DNA of 64,000 bases, from positions 141,502-205,501 of the forward strand of contig NZ_NIUB01000003.1 of assembly GCF_002197815.1 (NCBI RefSeq), in the 5' to 3' direction. A program made the position numbers and the translations under genes. The stretch comes from Pseudomonas oleovorans subsp. oleovorans. GTDB lineage: Bacteria > Pseudomonadota > Gammaproteobacteria > Pseudomonadales > Pseudomonadaceae. Shown here one piece after another: positions 42,171 through 51,624 of the stretch; within the stretch, counting starts at the first letter, position 1; each line of letters opens with the position of its first letter. Under the pieces are notes generated by a model. The model worked only from the letters and a program-made list of their open reading frames with translations. It was not told where the DNA came from and made no database searches.

Positions 42171-44959
42171 CAGAGAGCGTCCGGCAGCAATACGTACACA
42201 CCCATCACATCCACGGGCAGGCAGGGGCTGACGCTGTACTGGCCAATGTCCCGGGCGGCTTCGCGCACGCGCTGATGGTCGGCCAGCAGCGCTGCGGCGC
42301 GTTGCTCGGCCAGTGCCTGCAACTGCTGTGGATGAGCAGCCAGATAATCCAGCGCGGCGCGCACTTCACGCTGCACGGCCTCGGGCGGCAAGTTGCCGCT
42401 GGGGGTGCATTCGAGCAGACGGCTGGCACTGTCATTGGCCAGCCATTGCGGCGTGTTGCGGCCTTGCACGGCCAGGGCCACGGTTTCCTCGGCCATCATC
42501 TGGAACGGCTCGCGGCGGCGCACGTAGCTGAGCTGGTGGCGCAGGCGCAGCAGGTAGAGGGTGGTGACGACTTCCACGTCATTGGTCAGCGTGGCGGCGC
42601 AACGGGCGGCCAGTGGACGTTCGCCGCCGAGTGCGTCTTCCAGCAGGTGTTGGGCCAGCAAGCCGACCAGCGGATGGCTGCGGTGCAGTTCGCTGAAGTC
42701 GATCACCTGGGGTCTGTCTATGCCTTCGTCGGCCAAGCGTTGGCGCAGGGCTTCGGGCAGGTGTTGCGGCAGGAAACGGGCGGTTTGCTTGCGGCCGATT
42801 TCCAGTGGCGACCCCAAGCGCACGCTGGCGCTTTGCAGGAAGCGCTGCACGTCAGTCTGGGTGCCCAGGGCCTGCTGCTGCTTGTGCCATTCGGGCAGCA
42901 CTTCGTCGGGCTTGATGCGGCGCTGGGCAAAGACGGTGCGGTTGGCCTTGGCCTTTTCCAGGGCGTCTTGCCATTGCGCTTGCAGCGGGGCCAGCAACTG
43001 TTCGGGTTCGCCAAAGTCGAACGCCGCCTGGGGCGATGCGGCGCGGCTGTCACTGCGTTTCATCAGCGCGGCTTTGACCAGCGCCTGGTTGATGCGGGCT
43101 TCGTCCTCGGGCAGAGGCACCAGCACGCCGAGTTCCTTCTGGATGGCCTCGCCTTTGCGCAGGATGACGTTGAGCACGAAGCCATCCACCGGGTTGTCCT
43201 GCCCGTAGAGCATGGTGCAGCGCACTTCATCGGCTTGCTGACCGAAACGATCGACGCGGCCTTCGCGCTGTTCGTGGCGAGTGGGGTTCCAGGCCAGATC
43301 GTAGTGAACAACAGCGGTGAACAGATGTTGCAGGTTGATGCCTTCGGAGAGGCAGTCGGTGGCGACCAGGATGCGTTGCTCGGCATCCTCCATGTCGTCC
43401 ACGCGCTCGCGGCGTTCTTCGGGGGTGAGTTCGCCGGTGACGGCATCGACGGTGGCCTTCGGAAAAGCGGCCTTGATGTGTTCGGCCACGTAATGGGCGG
43501 TGGCGATGTAGCGGCAGAACACCACCGGGTGGTAGCCATCCTTCACAAGAAGGTCAATATGCCGGATGAGCGCGGCCAGCTTGGGATCACCGGCCTTGCC
43601 GGAAAGACGTTGCGCGTCGGCGATCAGGGCTTGCAGGCGCGGCGCGGCATCCTGCACCTGGGCGGGCGGCTCCAGATCACTGCCGGAAAGATCATCGGCC
43701 TCGCCATCGTGCAAGCGTTCATCACTGAGGAGGGCGTCGTCAGGCAGGGTTCCTTCCAGCCTCGTGGTCAGGGCCTTGACGGCGGCCGCGGGCGACGATG
43801 CCACGCAGCGCAACAATGCCAGGGTGGCGTACCAGATGAGGCGCGCGCCGCCTTGCTGTTCTTGCTGCTCAATGGTTTCAGCCAGTTCGCGGCAGTAATC
43901 CTGCACGGCGTCGAAGAACGCGCCCCATTCGCCGCTGAGCTGGTAGGTCAGCTCGGTTTTCATGCGGCGGGGAAAACCTCGTCCGTCATGGGTCTCGGCC
44001 TGCCATTCAACGATGTCCTTGCGACGGCGCTGGACGAAGTGGCGCGCCAGTTCCTGACGCAGCGGGTCGGAGGCTGTCATGCGGCCTTGCAAGGCGGCAA
44101 AGCGTGGATCGAGCAGCGACAGCAAGTTGTAGAAGGCGGTTTCGTCACCGGAGTGAGGGGTGGCGGTCAGCAGAATCAGGTGTCGCTGCGCGTCACGGGC
44201 AAGGCGTTGCAGCAACTCGAAGCGCAATTGCTTGCCCGCGCCGCTGCTGGCGCAGGTGTGGGCCTCGTCAACGATGATGCACTCGGGGGCGGTGGCGAGA
44301 AACTGTTCGCGGTGGCGTTCGCTCTTGATGTAGTCCAGGCTGACGACCACCACGGGATGATGGTCGAACAGGCGCGCACCATGCGGAAGGTCGCGTTCGA
44401 TGCGCGATGCGGATGCCGAGGTCAACGCGATGGCATGCAGGTTGAAACGGGCCTCCAGCTCACGTTGCCATTGTTCGACCAGGTGTGGCGGGCAGAGGAT
44501 GGCCAGGCGGGCGATTTCGCCACGGTCCATCAGTTCGCGGGCGATCAGACCGGCTTCGATGGTCTTGCCGATGCCCACGTCATCGGCGATCAGCAGGCGC
44601 ACCGTGGACAGGCGCAAGGCCATCAGCAGCGGCACAAGCTGGTAGCCGCGCGGCTCGACAGCGATGTTGCCGAAGGAGCGGAACGGCCCAGCGCCGGCGC
44701 GCAGGGTGAGGCGCAAGGCATCGCGTAGCAACAGCGCGGCGGCGTGGTTGCCGGCGCGTGCGGGATCGGGCCAGTCGAAGGTGGCAGGTTCGACGGGATG
44801 CAGTTCCAACTCGGGGATCAGGGCGATGCTTTCGTCATCGGCGCCGCTCAATGGACGCAGGCGCAACCAGTCGCGGCGGGAGTCGCTCTGCACCACCCAT
44901 TCGCGGCCTCGGGCGCGCACCAGGTTGCCGGGTAGAAAGTCGTGTTCGAGGATCGTCAT
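42170..44959 (-). CDS. SNF2-family helicase/translocase, DrmD-like
   Basis: The 929 residues carry a full SNF2-type motor: LLIADDVGIGKTIEAGL (about 121-137), the DEAH box in CIIVDEAHTC (about 227), ILLTATPHSGDETAFYNLL after it, and the C-terminal motor motif HEQREGRVDRFGQ (about 563-576). Flanking N- and C-terminal regions are shared with SNF2 proteins of phage-defence loci such as DISARM DrmD. It lies between the DUF1998 helicase and the AlbA_2 gene, 6 bp after the former. It is expected to move along or remodel invading DNA. Confidence 0.87.
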   Translation of the reverse strand: MTILEHDFLPGNLVRARGREWVVQSDSRRDWLRLRPLSGADDESIALIPELELHPVEPATFDWPDPARAGNHAAALLLRDALRLTLRAGAGPFRSFGNIAVEPRGYQLVPLLMALRLSTVRLLIADDVGIGKTIEAGLIARELMDRGEIARLAILCPPHLVEQWQRELEARFNLHAIALTSASASRIERDLPHGARLFDHHPVVVVSLDYIKSERHREQFLATAPECIIVDEAHTCASSGAGKQLRFELLQRLARDAQRHLILLTATPHSGDETAFYNLLSLLDPRFAALQGRMTASDPLRQELARHFVQRRRKDIVEWQAETHDGRGFPRRMKTELTYQLSGEWGAFFDAVQDYCRELAETIEQQEQQGGARLIWYATLALLRCVASSPAAAVKALTTRLEGTLPDDALLSDERLHDGEADDLSGSDLEPPAQVQDAAPRLQALIADAQRLSGKAGDPKLAALIRHIDLLVKDGYHPVVFCRYIATAHYVAEHIKAAFPKATVDAVTGELTPEERRERVDDMEDAEQRILVATDCLSEGINLQHLFTAVVHYDLAWNPTRHEQREGRVDRFGQQADEVRCTMLYGQDNPVDGFVLNVILRKGEAIQKELGVLVPLPEDEARINQALVKAALMKRSDSRAASPQAAFDFGEPEQLLAPLQAQWQDALEKAKANRTVFAQRRIKPDEVLPEWHKQQQALGTQTDVQRFLQSASVRLGSPLEIGRKQTARFLPQHLPEALRQRLADEGIDRPQVIDFSELHRSHPLVGLLAQHLLEDALGGERPLAARCAATLTNDVEVVTTLYLLRLRHQLSYVRRREPFQMMAEETVALAVQGRNTPQWLANDSASRLLECTPSGNLPPEAVQREVRAALDYLAAHPQQLQALAEQRAAALLADHQRVREAARDIGQYSVSPCLPVDVMGVYVLLPDAL

Positions 44960-44965
44960 GCGCCT

Positions 44966-47900
44966 TTATTCCTTGGAACCGAACACATCGGCGTGCGCGG
45001 CGAATTGTTGTGGCCAGCGTGAAGCGTCCGAGAAATCGAGCACCTGCCAGCCTTTGTCCTGCAATACGCTGGCGGTCTGCTCATCCACCGCGGACAGAAA
45101 CACCAGAGCACGGGATGCCTTGTACTGGGCTGCGGCGATGGCCGCGCCATTGTTGACGGGTACATTGACCGCATCAGGTTGTCTAGCCCCGGCCTGGCGG
45201 AGTTCGGACAGCCAGATGTCGAGCAGCTCGTCTTCTGAAGTCGTTGCGGCAACGGTGGCCGGGCTATTCGTTACGGGCTGCACCTGAGCATTGGCCAGCG
45301 CGACCAACAGTTTCAGCGCATCCGCATTGCGGCGGTTGATGTGTTCGTGATCCGGCTGGTTGAAGTAGGAGAGCAGGCATTGGTAACAGCCGGCCTCGCA
45401 TTGATGATTGCCCAGTTCATCGGTCTGCTCCAGCGACGGCAGATCGTCCAGCGTCCAAATGCCACTCTGCGGTTTGCGATGGTGAATCAGTTGCAGGGCA
45501 TTGCTGGCGACGAGTGCAAGGTCGTCGCGATGGTTTGCCAGGCGTGTGAGCACACCCGCACCGCCTTCCGCCGCTTCGTAGAACAGCAAGGCGCGGCGCT
45601 CGTCAGACTTCGGCAGTGGCTCGACCACCAGTTCGGATTCCTCGATCTGGAAGGTCATTTCGATACCGCGCTTGAGCGCGGCCTGCAAAGTGGCCATGGC
45701 CTCCAGAGGCAAGGCATGTACGGGAGCGAAGATCAGCAGATTGCGATGATCTTCCACAAAGGGAACGATGCGTTGGTTGGGCACCTTTTCCAGCAAGGCA
45801 TCGTCGCCGCCCTGGTCGTCTTCCGCATCCGGTGCATCCTGCTTGCTCCAGGTGCCCGTGATGGGGTTGATGTAGAAGCCCAGTTGCTCCTTGTCCTTGC
45901 GCCTGCGCCAGCCGCGGTTGATGCGCCAGATTTGCGCAGCGGGCGCGTAGGTGAGCTCGCCCAGCACGTCCTCGCCTTGTTGGATCGTGGCCTTCTGCTG
46001 CTGGATACGGCCATCGGGGCCGGGCAGGAAGCGGTAAGTGGTTTGCAGCTCGAAGCCTTGACGCTGGCGCTCCTCGTCGTTGATGGAGATGCGCTCGGTG
46101 GCCACGGTCTCCACGGTTTCGATGCGGTAGAGCTCGCGCACCCAATCGTGCTCGGTGAGCAAGGCGTCGCAGTTCTCGCAGCGATTGACCAGCGGCTGTT
46201 CGCCGCCCGGCTCGCCGAGATGGCCGTAGCCGCACTGGCTGCACACCAACGAGGCAATGGTGGCCAACTGGCTGTTGCCGGAAATGTGGTCTGTATTGCC
46301 TACATTGAGTTTGGCTCGCACCACGCGGTACATGCGGCCCTGGTGATAAATGAGGCTGCGGGGGCCGAATTCGGACAGGGCCAGGAAGCGCGGCCGGCTG
46401 ACCATGCTGCCTTCGTCATCCTTGCCGTTGACCGTCTGACCTCCACGGGCAGGAATCCAGGCCATCAGCGGCAGGCGCGGGAAGTTGTAGCCGGGCAGGA
46501 AGCCCTGGCTGGCCAAGTAGCGATAGGTGTAGAAGTCGTTGTTCTGGCCGTTGCCGGACTTGAGCAACACGGCGTACTGGCGCGCGGCGTCGCCGTAACG
46601 GCGCTGGGCATTCTGGCGTTCAGTGTGCGAGGCGGTATGGCTCTTGACGATGCGATCAGCCATATCCATCTGTTGGCGGGTGGCATCGAACAGCACGCGC
46701 CAGCGCTCCAGCGCCCCAGAGAACGCTTGCGCCGCGTTGTCGATGACCTGGCGCACATAGTCAGGCGTGAACCAGGCGCTGCCTTCAAGCTCGCCCTCAA
46801 GCTGGTTGATGACCCGGTCGGCACTGGCCAAGGCCCGCTGCTGGACAGCCTGCGCCCGCAATGCTTCGTGCAAGGGCTGTTTCAGTGGTTTTCCAGGTTG
46901 GTCGAGATCCAGCATGGGCGCAATGCTGTCGTCCAGCGGCACCTGGGTGCTGGCCAGCCAGACCGCTTGCAGATGGCTGTCGATGAGATCGCGGTTGCTC
47001 AGGTCGAGGGTTGGCGCGCGCACGACGCCATGCACCATTTGCTCTGCATTGTGGAAGAACCACTGGTCATGCGGACTGAGCGCCGCGCAATAGGTGATGA
47101 CCAGCGCCTGCTGACCCGAGCGACCCGCACGGCCGCTGCGCTGGGCGTAGTTGGCGGGGGTCGGCGGCACATTGCGCAGGTACACGGTGTTGAGCGCGGA
47201 GATATCCACGCCAAGCTCCATCGTGGGGGAGCAGAACATCACCGGCAGACGTTCCAACGGCGCTTCGTGGGCCGGGTTCTGCGCCCAGTCCTGCCTGTCT
47301 TTTTCGGTGTAGCGAAAACGCTGCTCCAGCAGTTGCCGGCGTGGCGCATCCACCTGGGCGGTGTGTTCCTGGGCCTCGAAGTCGAACAGCGGATGCGAAG
47401 GCTGACGCAGCAGGTCGGCAATGCCGAGATACAAGGTGCGGAAATACTGGTTGATCCGATTGCTATCAGTTTGCGGCTGATCGGCAATCAGGCACCAGTC
47501 CAGGGCAGCCGCGTTCAGGCGCCAGCCTGCGAGCTGCGAATCAATGGCATGTTTTTGCACGTAACCATAGTTGCCGGCTGCCTTGAGCATGTATTCGATC
47601 AGCTCGACCCACTCAGCATCTTTCCACTGAATGACCTCGCTGGCGCAAGCGCTGTCTCGCCAAAGTTTGTCTGTCTTGATTTGCCGCAGCAGTCGGGAAC
47701 GTGGACCACCTGTCACCAGGTCGGTGCGCGGCTTGCCCTTGTATTCCGGGCGCTTGCCGAGGATGAGATGGCGGCCGGTATCGAGTTTCTCGTCGGGCGC
47801 GAAGGCCCAACGTTCATTCAGGTAGGTGTGGGCGCTGGTGCGTGCCTTGTCCTGCTCGACCGGGTCGAGGTAACGACTTTCCAGGCACAGATGGCGGCGC

Positions 47901-50239
47901 AAGGTGTCGAACAGTAATTCGAACAGAACTGTCCGTTGCACTGCCGTCAATTTGGTCAAGGTGCTGTTTGCAGCAAAGATGCTGGCGTCGGCGCAAAAGG
48001 CATCCAGGTCTCGATAGCGAATCCGCAACAGGCCGAGTTGATCCAGATTCGGATTATTGAAGCGCCAGCCACGCCGCAGATCACGCAGTAGCCGGTAGGC
48101 GATGATGAAGCGCAATGTGCGTTGCGCTTCTTGTCGGGCCAGTCCCATGAGTTTGGGGGTGCGCAGATATTCCACCAAGGTGGCTTCATCGACCCCTTGA
48201 AAGCCGAGGGCCTTGAATACGCTTTCGGCCAAGTGTTCTTCATCGAGCTGGCCGCCGCTGCCCTGTAGTGCGCCGATCAAGCCGGCGCGCAGCGTGAGCA
48301 GGAAAATGAAGTCGTTGAAATGCCCCGCCTGCAGGGCGGCATCCTGGCGGTTGTCGGTAAACCCAAGCAACTTGCGTGGGTCAGGCTGCCCTGGCGCAGG
48401 TTCGGAAAGTGCGAACAATTGCTGCAAGGCCGCCAGGGCAATCATGGTCGTGGCCGAGGAGCGGCCTTCGCCGGACAGGCTGGAGAGGCGATTGGCATCC
48501 TTGCCGTGGGCTTCGTGTGTCGTGCCGCAGTTCAGGCAGAAGCGGAACTTTCCCGGAATGAACCAGAACTCCGTCCCCGAGCCCGATTGCCCTTTGGCAT
48601 CGACCGTGACCATATAGGGAACGGCATTCTTGTAGGCTGACTTGACTTTGGGCTCGCTACGGCTGAGGTCGATCCAGGTTTCCGGCAGGTCTTCGAGCAG
48701 GCCGCCGTATTGCTGGCCGGGCACCAAAGGGCACAGAAAGCCATAGCTGGCGTCGTCTTCTGCCGCGATGTCGTCGATTTCACGCGGGCTGAAGCTGACC
48801 GGTTGCTGCGTGTGCCAGACAGGCAGGTACTCCTGGCCGCAATCGCGGCAGAAGTGCGTGGGGTAAAGCAGCACATTCTCTTGTTGCCGCCCAGGTGCGA
48901 AACGCTGGGCATCGAGCGTGACATGGCGCTTACCCCGCTCTTCCAACGTGGTGAGCACCTTGCCCGGTCCACTGATGAACTGGTGCAGCTTGAACGCGAA
49001 AGGCGGCCTGCCCTGGGGCGTGCGCACATCATGGGCAGCCACCAGAAAGCGCTGCAGGGCGGTGCGAGCGGCTTCAGGCTGGCAGCCCGCGTCTTCGGCG
49101 AGACGGCGGCTTGCCTCTTCCAGCGTCATGGGTCTCGCGCGCCTTGGCGGCTCGTCGGCAGGCAGTTCGATACCCAGGTTCAATTCCACCCAGATGGATA
49201 ACGGATCATTGCGAAAGGCATCGAAGTCAGCCCAGATATCCTGCTTTCGCGTAACGGCCGCCAGTAGTTCTGTGCGGATGGCGTTGACGTCCTTGAGCGG
49301 GTTGGTGACGCGCTCCAAGGTCTCGCCGATGACGTCATGCTCGCTGATCTGGGTGCCAAAAAGTTTGCTGGCCACATCGGCCACCACGCGGTTGCGGTCG
49401 GCTTGGCTACCTGTGCTGGACATGGTGGCCGACGTGCCGATGCAGACCAGTTGCTCGGCTTTCAAGCGCTCTCGCAGGCGCCGCACCAGCAAGGCAACGT
49501 CCGCCCCTTGACGGCCACGATAGGTATGCAACTCATCCAGCACCAGGAACTCAAGTCCCTCGCAGTGTTCCACCACACGCCGATCCACTTCGTCGAAGCG
49601 GGTCAGGATGTACTCCAGCATCATGAAGTTGGTGAGCAGGATATCGGGCGGGTCATCCGCGATGGCGCTGCGTTCCGCCTTGCTTTCCTGGCCGGTGTAG
49701 CGCTTGACGGTGAAGGGACGACGCTCTGGCGCATAGCCATGCAGAAACTTGTCGAGTTCTTCCAGCTGACTGTTGGCCAGGGCATTCATCGGGTAGATGA
49801 CAATGGCCCTGGTACGTGCTTTGCCATCGGATTGCTTGGCCTTGAGAATGCGGTCGATGATCGGGATGAAAAAGGACAGGGACTTCCCCGACCCCGTTCC
49901 GGTCGTGACCACATAGCTTTGGCGTTCCTGGCCTTTGGCCAAGGCTTCCATCTGGTGCTTGTAAAGATGCAGGGGTTCTGGCGAACCTTCAGACTTCCCG
50001 ACCTGGAAGATCTCTGCGCAGGCAGCATGCAAGACCCCCTGTGCCGCCAGGTTCTGCACCGTGCCCTTGCGTTGGTAATTCGGGTTGATCTGTACCAGCG
50101 GCTCAGGCCAGTAGCGGCCTTGCGCATATTGATGCTCGACCTCGGCCTGGATATCAGGCGCAGCGATGCGAACAAAACTGCGGGAAAAGCTGCCGTATCG
50201 TTCGATGAGCTGATCGCGGAACTGGAAAACGTTATCCAT
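44966..50239 (-). CDS. Giant DEAD-box helicase with C-terminal DUF1998 domain
   Basis: The 1757 residues start with a superfamily 2 motor: TTGTGSGKSLSFFIPI (about 110-125), LVLDELHTYRGRQGAD (about 228), and the C-terminal motif NYAQRSGRAGRSGQQALV near residue 1040. Four cysteine pairs (CRDCG near 463, CLNCG near 568, CSQCG near 1330, CENC near 1350) suggest zinc sites. The C-terminal DUF1998 part has EAAEGGAGVL near 1545 and CEAGCYQCLLSYFNQPDH near 1613. In DISARM the motor (DrmA) and DUF1998 (DrmB) are separate genes; in Druantia DruE and in MrfA they are fused. The last 100 residues are unassigned. Confidence 0.87.
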   Translation of the reverse strand: MDNVFQFRDQLIERYGSFSRSFVRIAAPDIQAEVEHQYAQGRYWPEPLVQINPNYQRKGTVQNLAAQGVLHAACAEIFQVGKSEGSPEPLHLYKHQMEALAKGQERQSYVVTTGTGSGKSLSFFIPIIDRILKAKQSDGKARTRAIVIYPMNALANSQLEELDKFLHGYAPERRPFTVKRYTGQESKAERSAIADDPPDILLTNFMMLEYILTRFDEVDRRVVEHCEGLEFLVLDELHTYRGRQGADVALLVRRLRERLKAEQLVCIGTSATMSSTGSQADRNRVVADVASKLFGTQISEHDVIGETLERVTNPLKDVNAIRTELLAAVTRKQDIWADFDAFRNDPLSIWVELNLGIELPADEPPRRARPMTLEEASRRLAEDAGCQPEAARTALQRFLVAAHDVRTPQGRPPFAFKLHQFISGPGKVLTTLEERGKRHVTLDAQRFAPGRQQENVLLYPTHFCRDCGQEYLPVWHTQQPVSFSPREIDDIAAEDDASYGFLCPLVPGQQYGGLLEDLPETWIDLSRSEPKVKSAYKNAVPYMVTVDAKGQSGSGTEFWFIPGKFRFCLNCGTTHEAHGKDANRLSSLSGEGRSSATTMIALAALQQLFALSEPAPGQPDPRKLLGFTDNRQDAALQAGHFNDFIFLLTLRAGLIGALQGSGGQLDEEHLAESVFKALGFQGVDEATLVEYLRTPKLMGLARQEAQRTLRFIIAYRLLRDLRRGWRFNNPNLDQLGLLRIRYRDLDAFCADASIFAANSTLTKLTAVQRTVLFELLFDTLRRHLCLESRYLDPVEQDKARTSAHTYLNERWAFAPDEKLDTGRHLILGKRPEYKGKPRTDLVTGGPRSRLLRQIKTDKLWRDSACASEVIQWKDAEWVELIEYMLKAAGNYGYVQKHAIDSQLAGWRLNAAALDWCLIADQPQTDSNRINQYFRTLYLGIADLLRQPSHPLFDFEAQEHTAQVDAPRRQLLEQRFRYTEKDRQDWAQNPAHEAPLERLPVMFCSPTMELGVDISALNTVYLRNVPPTPANYAQRSGRAGRSGQQALVITYCAALSPHDQWFFHNAEQMVHGVVRAPTLDLSNRDLIDSHLQAVWLASTQVPLDDSIAPMLDLDQPGKPLKQPLHEALRAQAVQQRALASADRVINQLEGELEGSAWFTPDYVRQVIDNAAQAFSGALERWRVLFDATRQQMDMADRIVKSHTASHTERQNAQRRYGDAARQYAVLLKSGNGQNNDFYTYRYLASQGFLPGYNFPRLPLMAWIPARGGQTVNGKDDEGSMVSRPRFLALSEFGPRSLIYHQGRMYRVVRAKLNVGNTDHISGNSQLATIASLVCSQCGYGHLGEPGGEQPLVNRCENCDALLTEHDWVRELYRIETVETVATERISINDEERQRQGFELQTTYRFLPGPDGRIQQQKATIQQGEDVLGELTYAPAAQIWRINRGWRRRKDKEQLGFYINPITGTWSKQDAPDAEDDQGGDDALLEKVPNQRIVPFVEDHRNLLIFAPVHALPLEAMATLQAALKRGIEMTFQIEESELVVEPLPKSDERRALLFYEAAEGGAGVLTRLANHRDDLALVASNALQLIHHRKPQSGIWTLDDLPSLEQTDELGNHQCEAGCYQCLLSYFNQPDHEHINRRNADALKLLVALANAQVQPVTNSPATVAATTSEDELLDIWLSELRQAGARQPDAVNVPVNNGAAIAAAQYKASRALVFLSAVDEQTASVLQDKGWQVLDFSDASRWPQQFAAHADVFGSKE

Positions 50240-50248
50240 GGAGAGTCC

Positions 50249-51349
50249 TCACTGATCCATCTTGTGGCCAATCGCCAGAACCGCTGTACTACCGGAGGTG
50301 CCTGCTGTGATGCGCTTCCATTTCGCCCCCCGCCCCTTGCCGGTCGATTCGATCAACCCCTCTGATTTCATCGCTCGCAGCACCAGCCGCACCATGTCCC
50401 GGCTCACACCCGGGCAGGCTTCTTCAATCTCGGAAATCGAAAACGGCAGGGTGCGCCCCAGAACTTCCGTCCTCACCCGGTCGCCTTTGCTGCCGCGGCC
50501 ACGCTCGATGGTGCCGACACGCTCCTCGAACTCACGGTAGGCCCGTAGCAAGGCACCCCAGAAGTAGTCGAGCCAGGGTTTGACGTCATGCTGCCCTTGG
50601 TGCCAGCCCTGAGAGCTGGCTTCCAGCGTCTCGTAATAACCTTCCTTGGTGTCCTCGAAGATGCGTTCGAGACTGATATAGCGCCCCACGGCATAGTCGA
50701 AGTGGTAGAGCAGCAGCAAGGTCAGCAAGCGGGACATGCGGCCGTTGCCGTCAGGGAAGGGATGGATGCACAGGAAGTCGAGCATCGCCAGCGGCACCAG
50801 TACCAGAGGGTCGGCCAGGTGCTGGTCCAGGGCGGTGGCGTAGCGGCCAGTCAGATCGGCCATGGCCATGGGTGTCAGGTGCGCAGCCACTGGTGGGAAG
50901 CGCAGACACGACGTGCCGTCAGGGTGGCGTTCGATGATGTCGTTATTGGTAGCCTTCCAGCGCCCGCCCGCCTGCGGCATATAGCGGTACAGCAGGGTGT
51001 GCAGTTGCAGCACTACGCCCTCGCTGAAGGGCATGTGCGCGGCCGATTCGTGGATCAGCGCCAGGGCATCACGGTAGCCGGCGATCTCCTGCTCCGACCG
51101 GTTCTTTGGTGTTGCGTTGCGGATGACCAGGGACTTCAACCGCGAGGGTGCGACGACAACGCCTTCCAGCCGGTTGGACGATTCGTTGGACTCCACCACC
51201 GCGATCTGGCGTAGCCCTTTGAGGGCTTCGGGCGACTGCGCTACGTAGAGCTGCTGCTTGCCCTGGTACTCGCCCAGTGTGCGCAACGTGGCGGCCTGGG
51301 TGCCATCGAAGCGAAGCGCGTCAAGGTACTCGGGTGTGAGCGAGTGCAT
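50249..51349 (-). CDS. Fic-domain AMP transferase-like protein with winged helix
   Basis: The 366 residues contain the canonical Fic motif HPFPDGNGRMSR (about 195-206), so transfer of AMP or another nucleotide moiety to a protein hydroxyl is likely. An N-terminal SNRLEG (58-63) fits the inhibitory S-x-x-x-E-G motif, so activity is probably held off until released. A winged helix near residues 300-350 (SISEIEEACPGVSRDMVRLV) may bind DNA. It is the first gene of the operon, 10 bp before the giant helicase, and could be its regulator or a toxic effector. Confidence 0.87.
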   Translation of the reverse strand: MHSLTPEYLDALRFDGTQAATLRTLGEYQGKQQLYVAQSPEALKGLRQIAVVESNESSNRLEGVVVAPSRLKSLVIRNATPKNRSEQEIAGYRDALALIHESAAHMPFSEGVVLQLHTLLYRYMPQAGGRWKATNNDIIERHPDGTSCLRFPPVAAHLTPMAMADLTGRYATALDQHLADPLVLVPLAMLDFLCIHPFPDGNGRMSRLLTLLLLYHFDYAVGRYISLERIFEDTKEGYYETLEASSQGWHQGQHDVKPWLDYFWGALLRAYREFEERVGTIERGRGSKGDRVRTEVLGRTLPFSISEIEEACPGVSRDMVRLVLRAMKSEGLIESTGKGRGAKWKRITAGTSGSTAVLAIGHKMDQ

Positions 51350-51377
51350 GGAAAGGCAAGTCCAGGCTGTGTAAATG

Positions 51378-51426
51378 GGGTAATTGTACCCTTTAAATAG
51401 GGCATTGAATATGGAAAATACCCTAT
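51378..51426 (-). promoter_or_regulatory. Inverted-repeat cluster upstream of fic, likely promoter/operator
   Basis: GGGTAATTGTACCC (51378-51391), CCCTTTAAATAGGG (51389-51402) and the pair ATAGGG (51397) / CCCTAT (51421) form overlapping inverted repeats in an AT-rich stretch 30-80 bp before the fic ATG. TACAAT on the minus strand could serve as a -10. This looks like an operator controlling the whole operon. Confidence 0.5.
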
Positions 51427-51512
51427 TCTATCGTTTGATTACCTCCATTTCCTGAGCGCAAAACAGGCCATGAGAGTCTTGCGCAGCAAGCATGGCTAAC
51501 CGGAGCTCCCAA

Positions 51513-51543
51513 GGCAGTTGTCAACCAATGGTTGATAACTGCC
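51513..51543. terminator. Long hairpin between integrase and fic promoter
   Basis: GGCAGTTGTCAACCA and TGGTTGATAACTGCC pair over 15 bp with one G-T position and a single-base loop. There is no T tract. It may be a bidirectional terminator or a protein-binding palindrome. The rest of 51427-51624 shows no gene. Confidence 0.45.
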
Positions 51544-51624
51544 CCGACAGCAAGGATCAGAACGCAAAGGGAAGGCAAGGGAATGGCGCCCAAGGGACAA
51601 CGGCCCTACCCGGAAAAGGCCCCC

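Noticed and set aside
42275..44728. An 817-codon plus-strand frame antisense to the SNF2 helicase
   Set aside because: The helicase motifs are complete on the minus strand; the antisense product has low-complexity G/Q/V/A composition and no motif.
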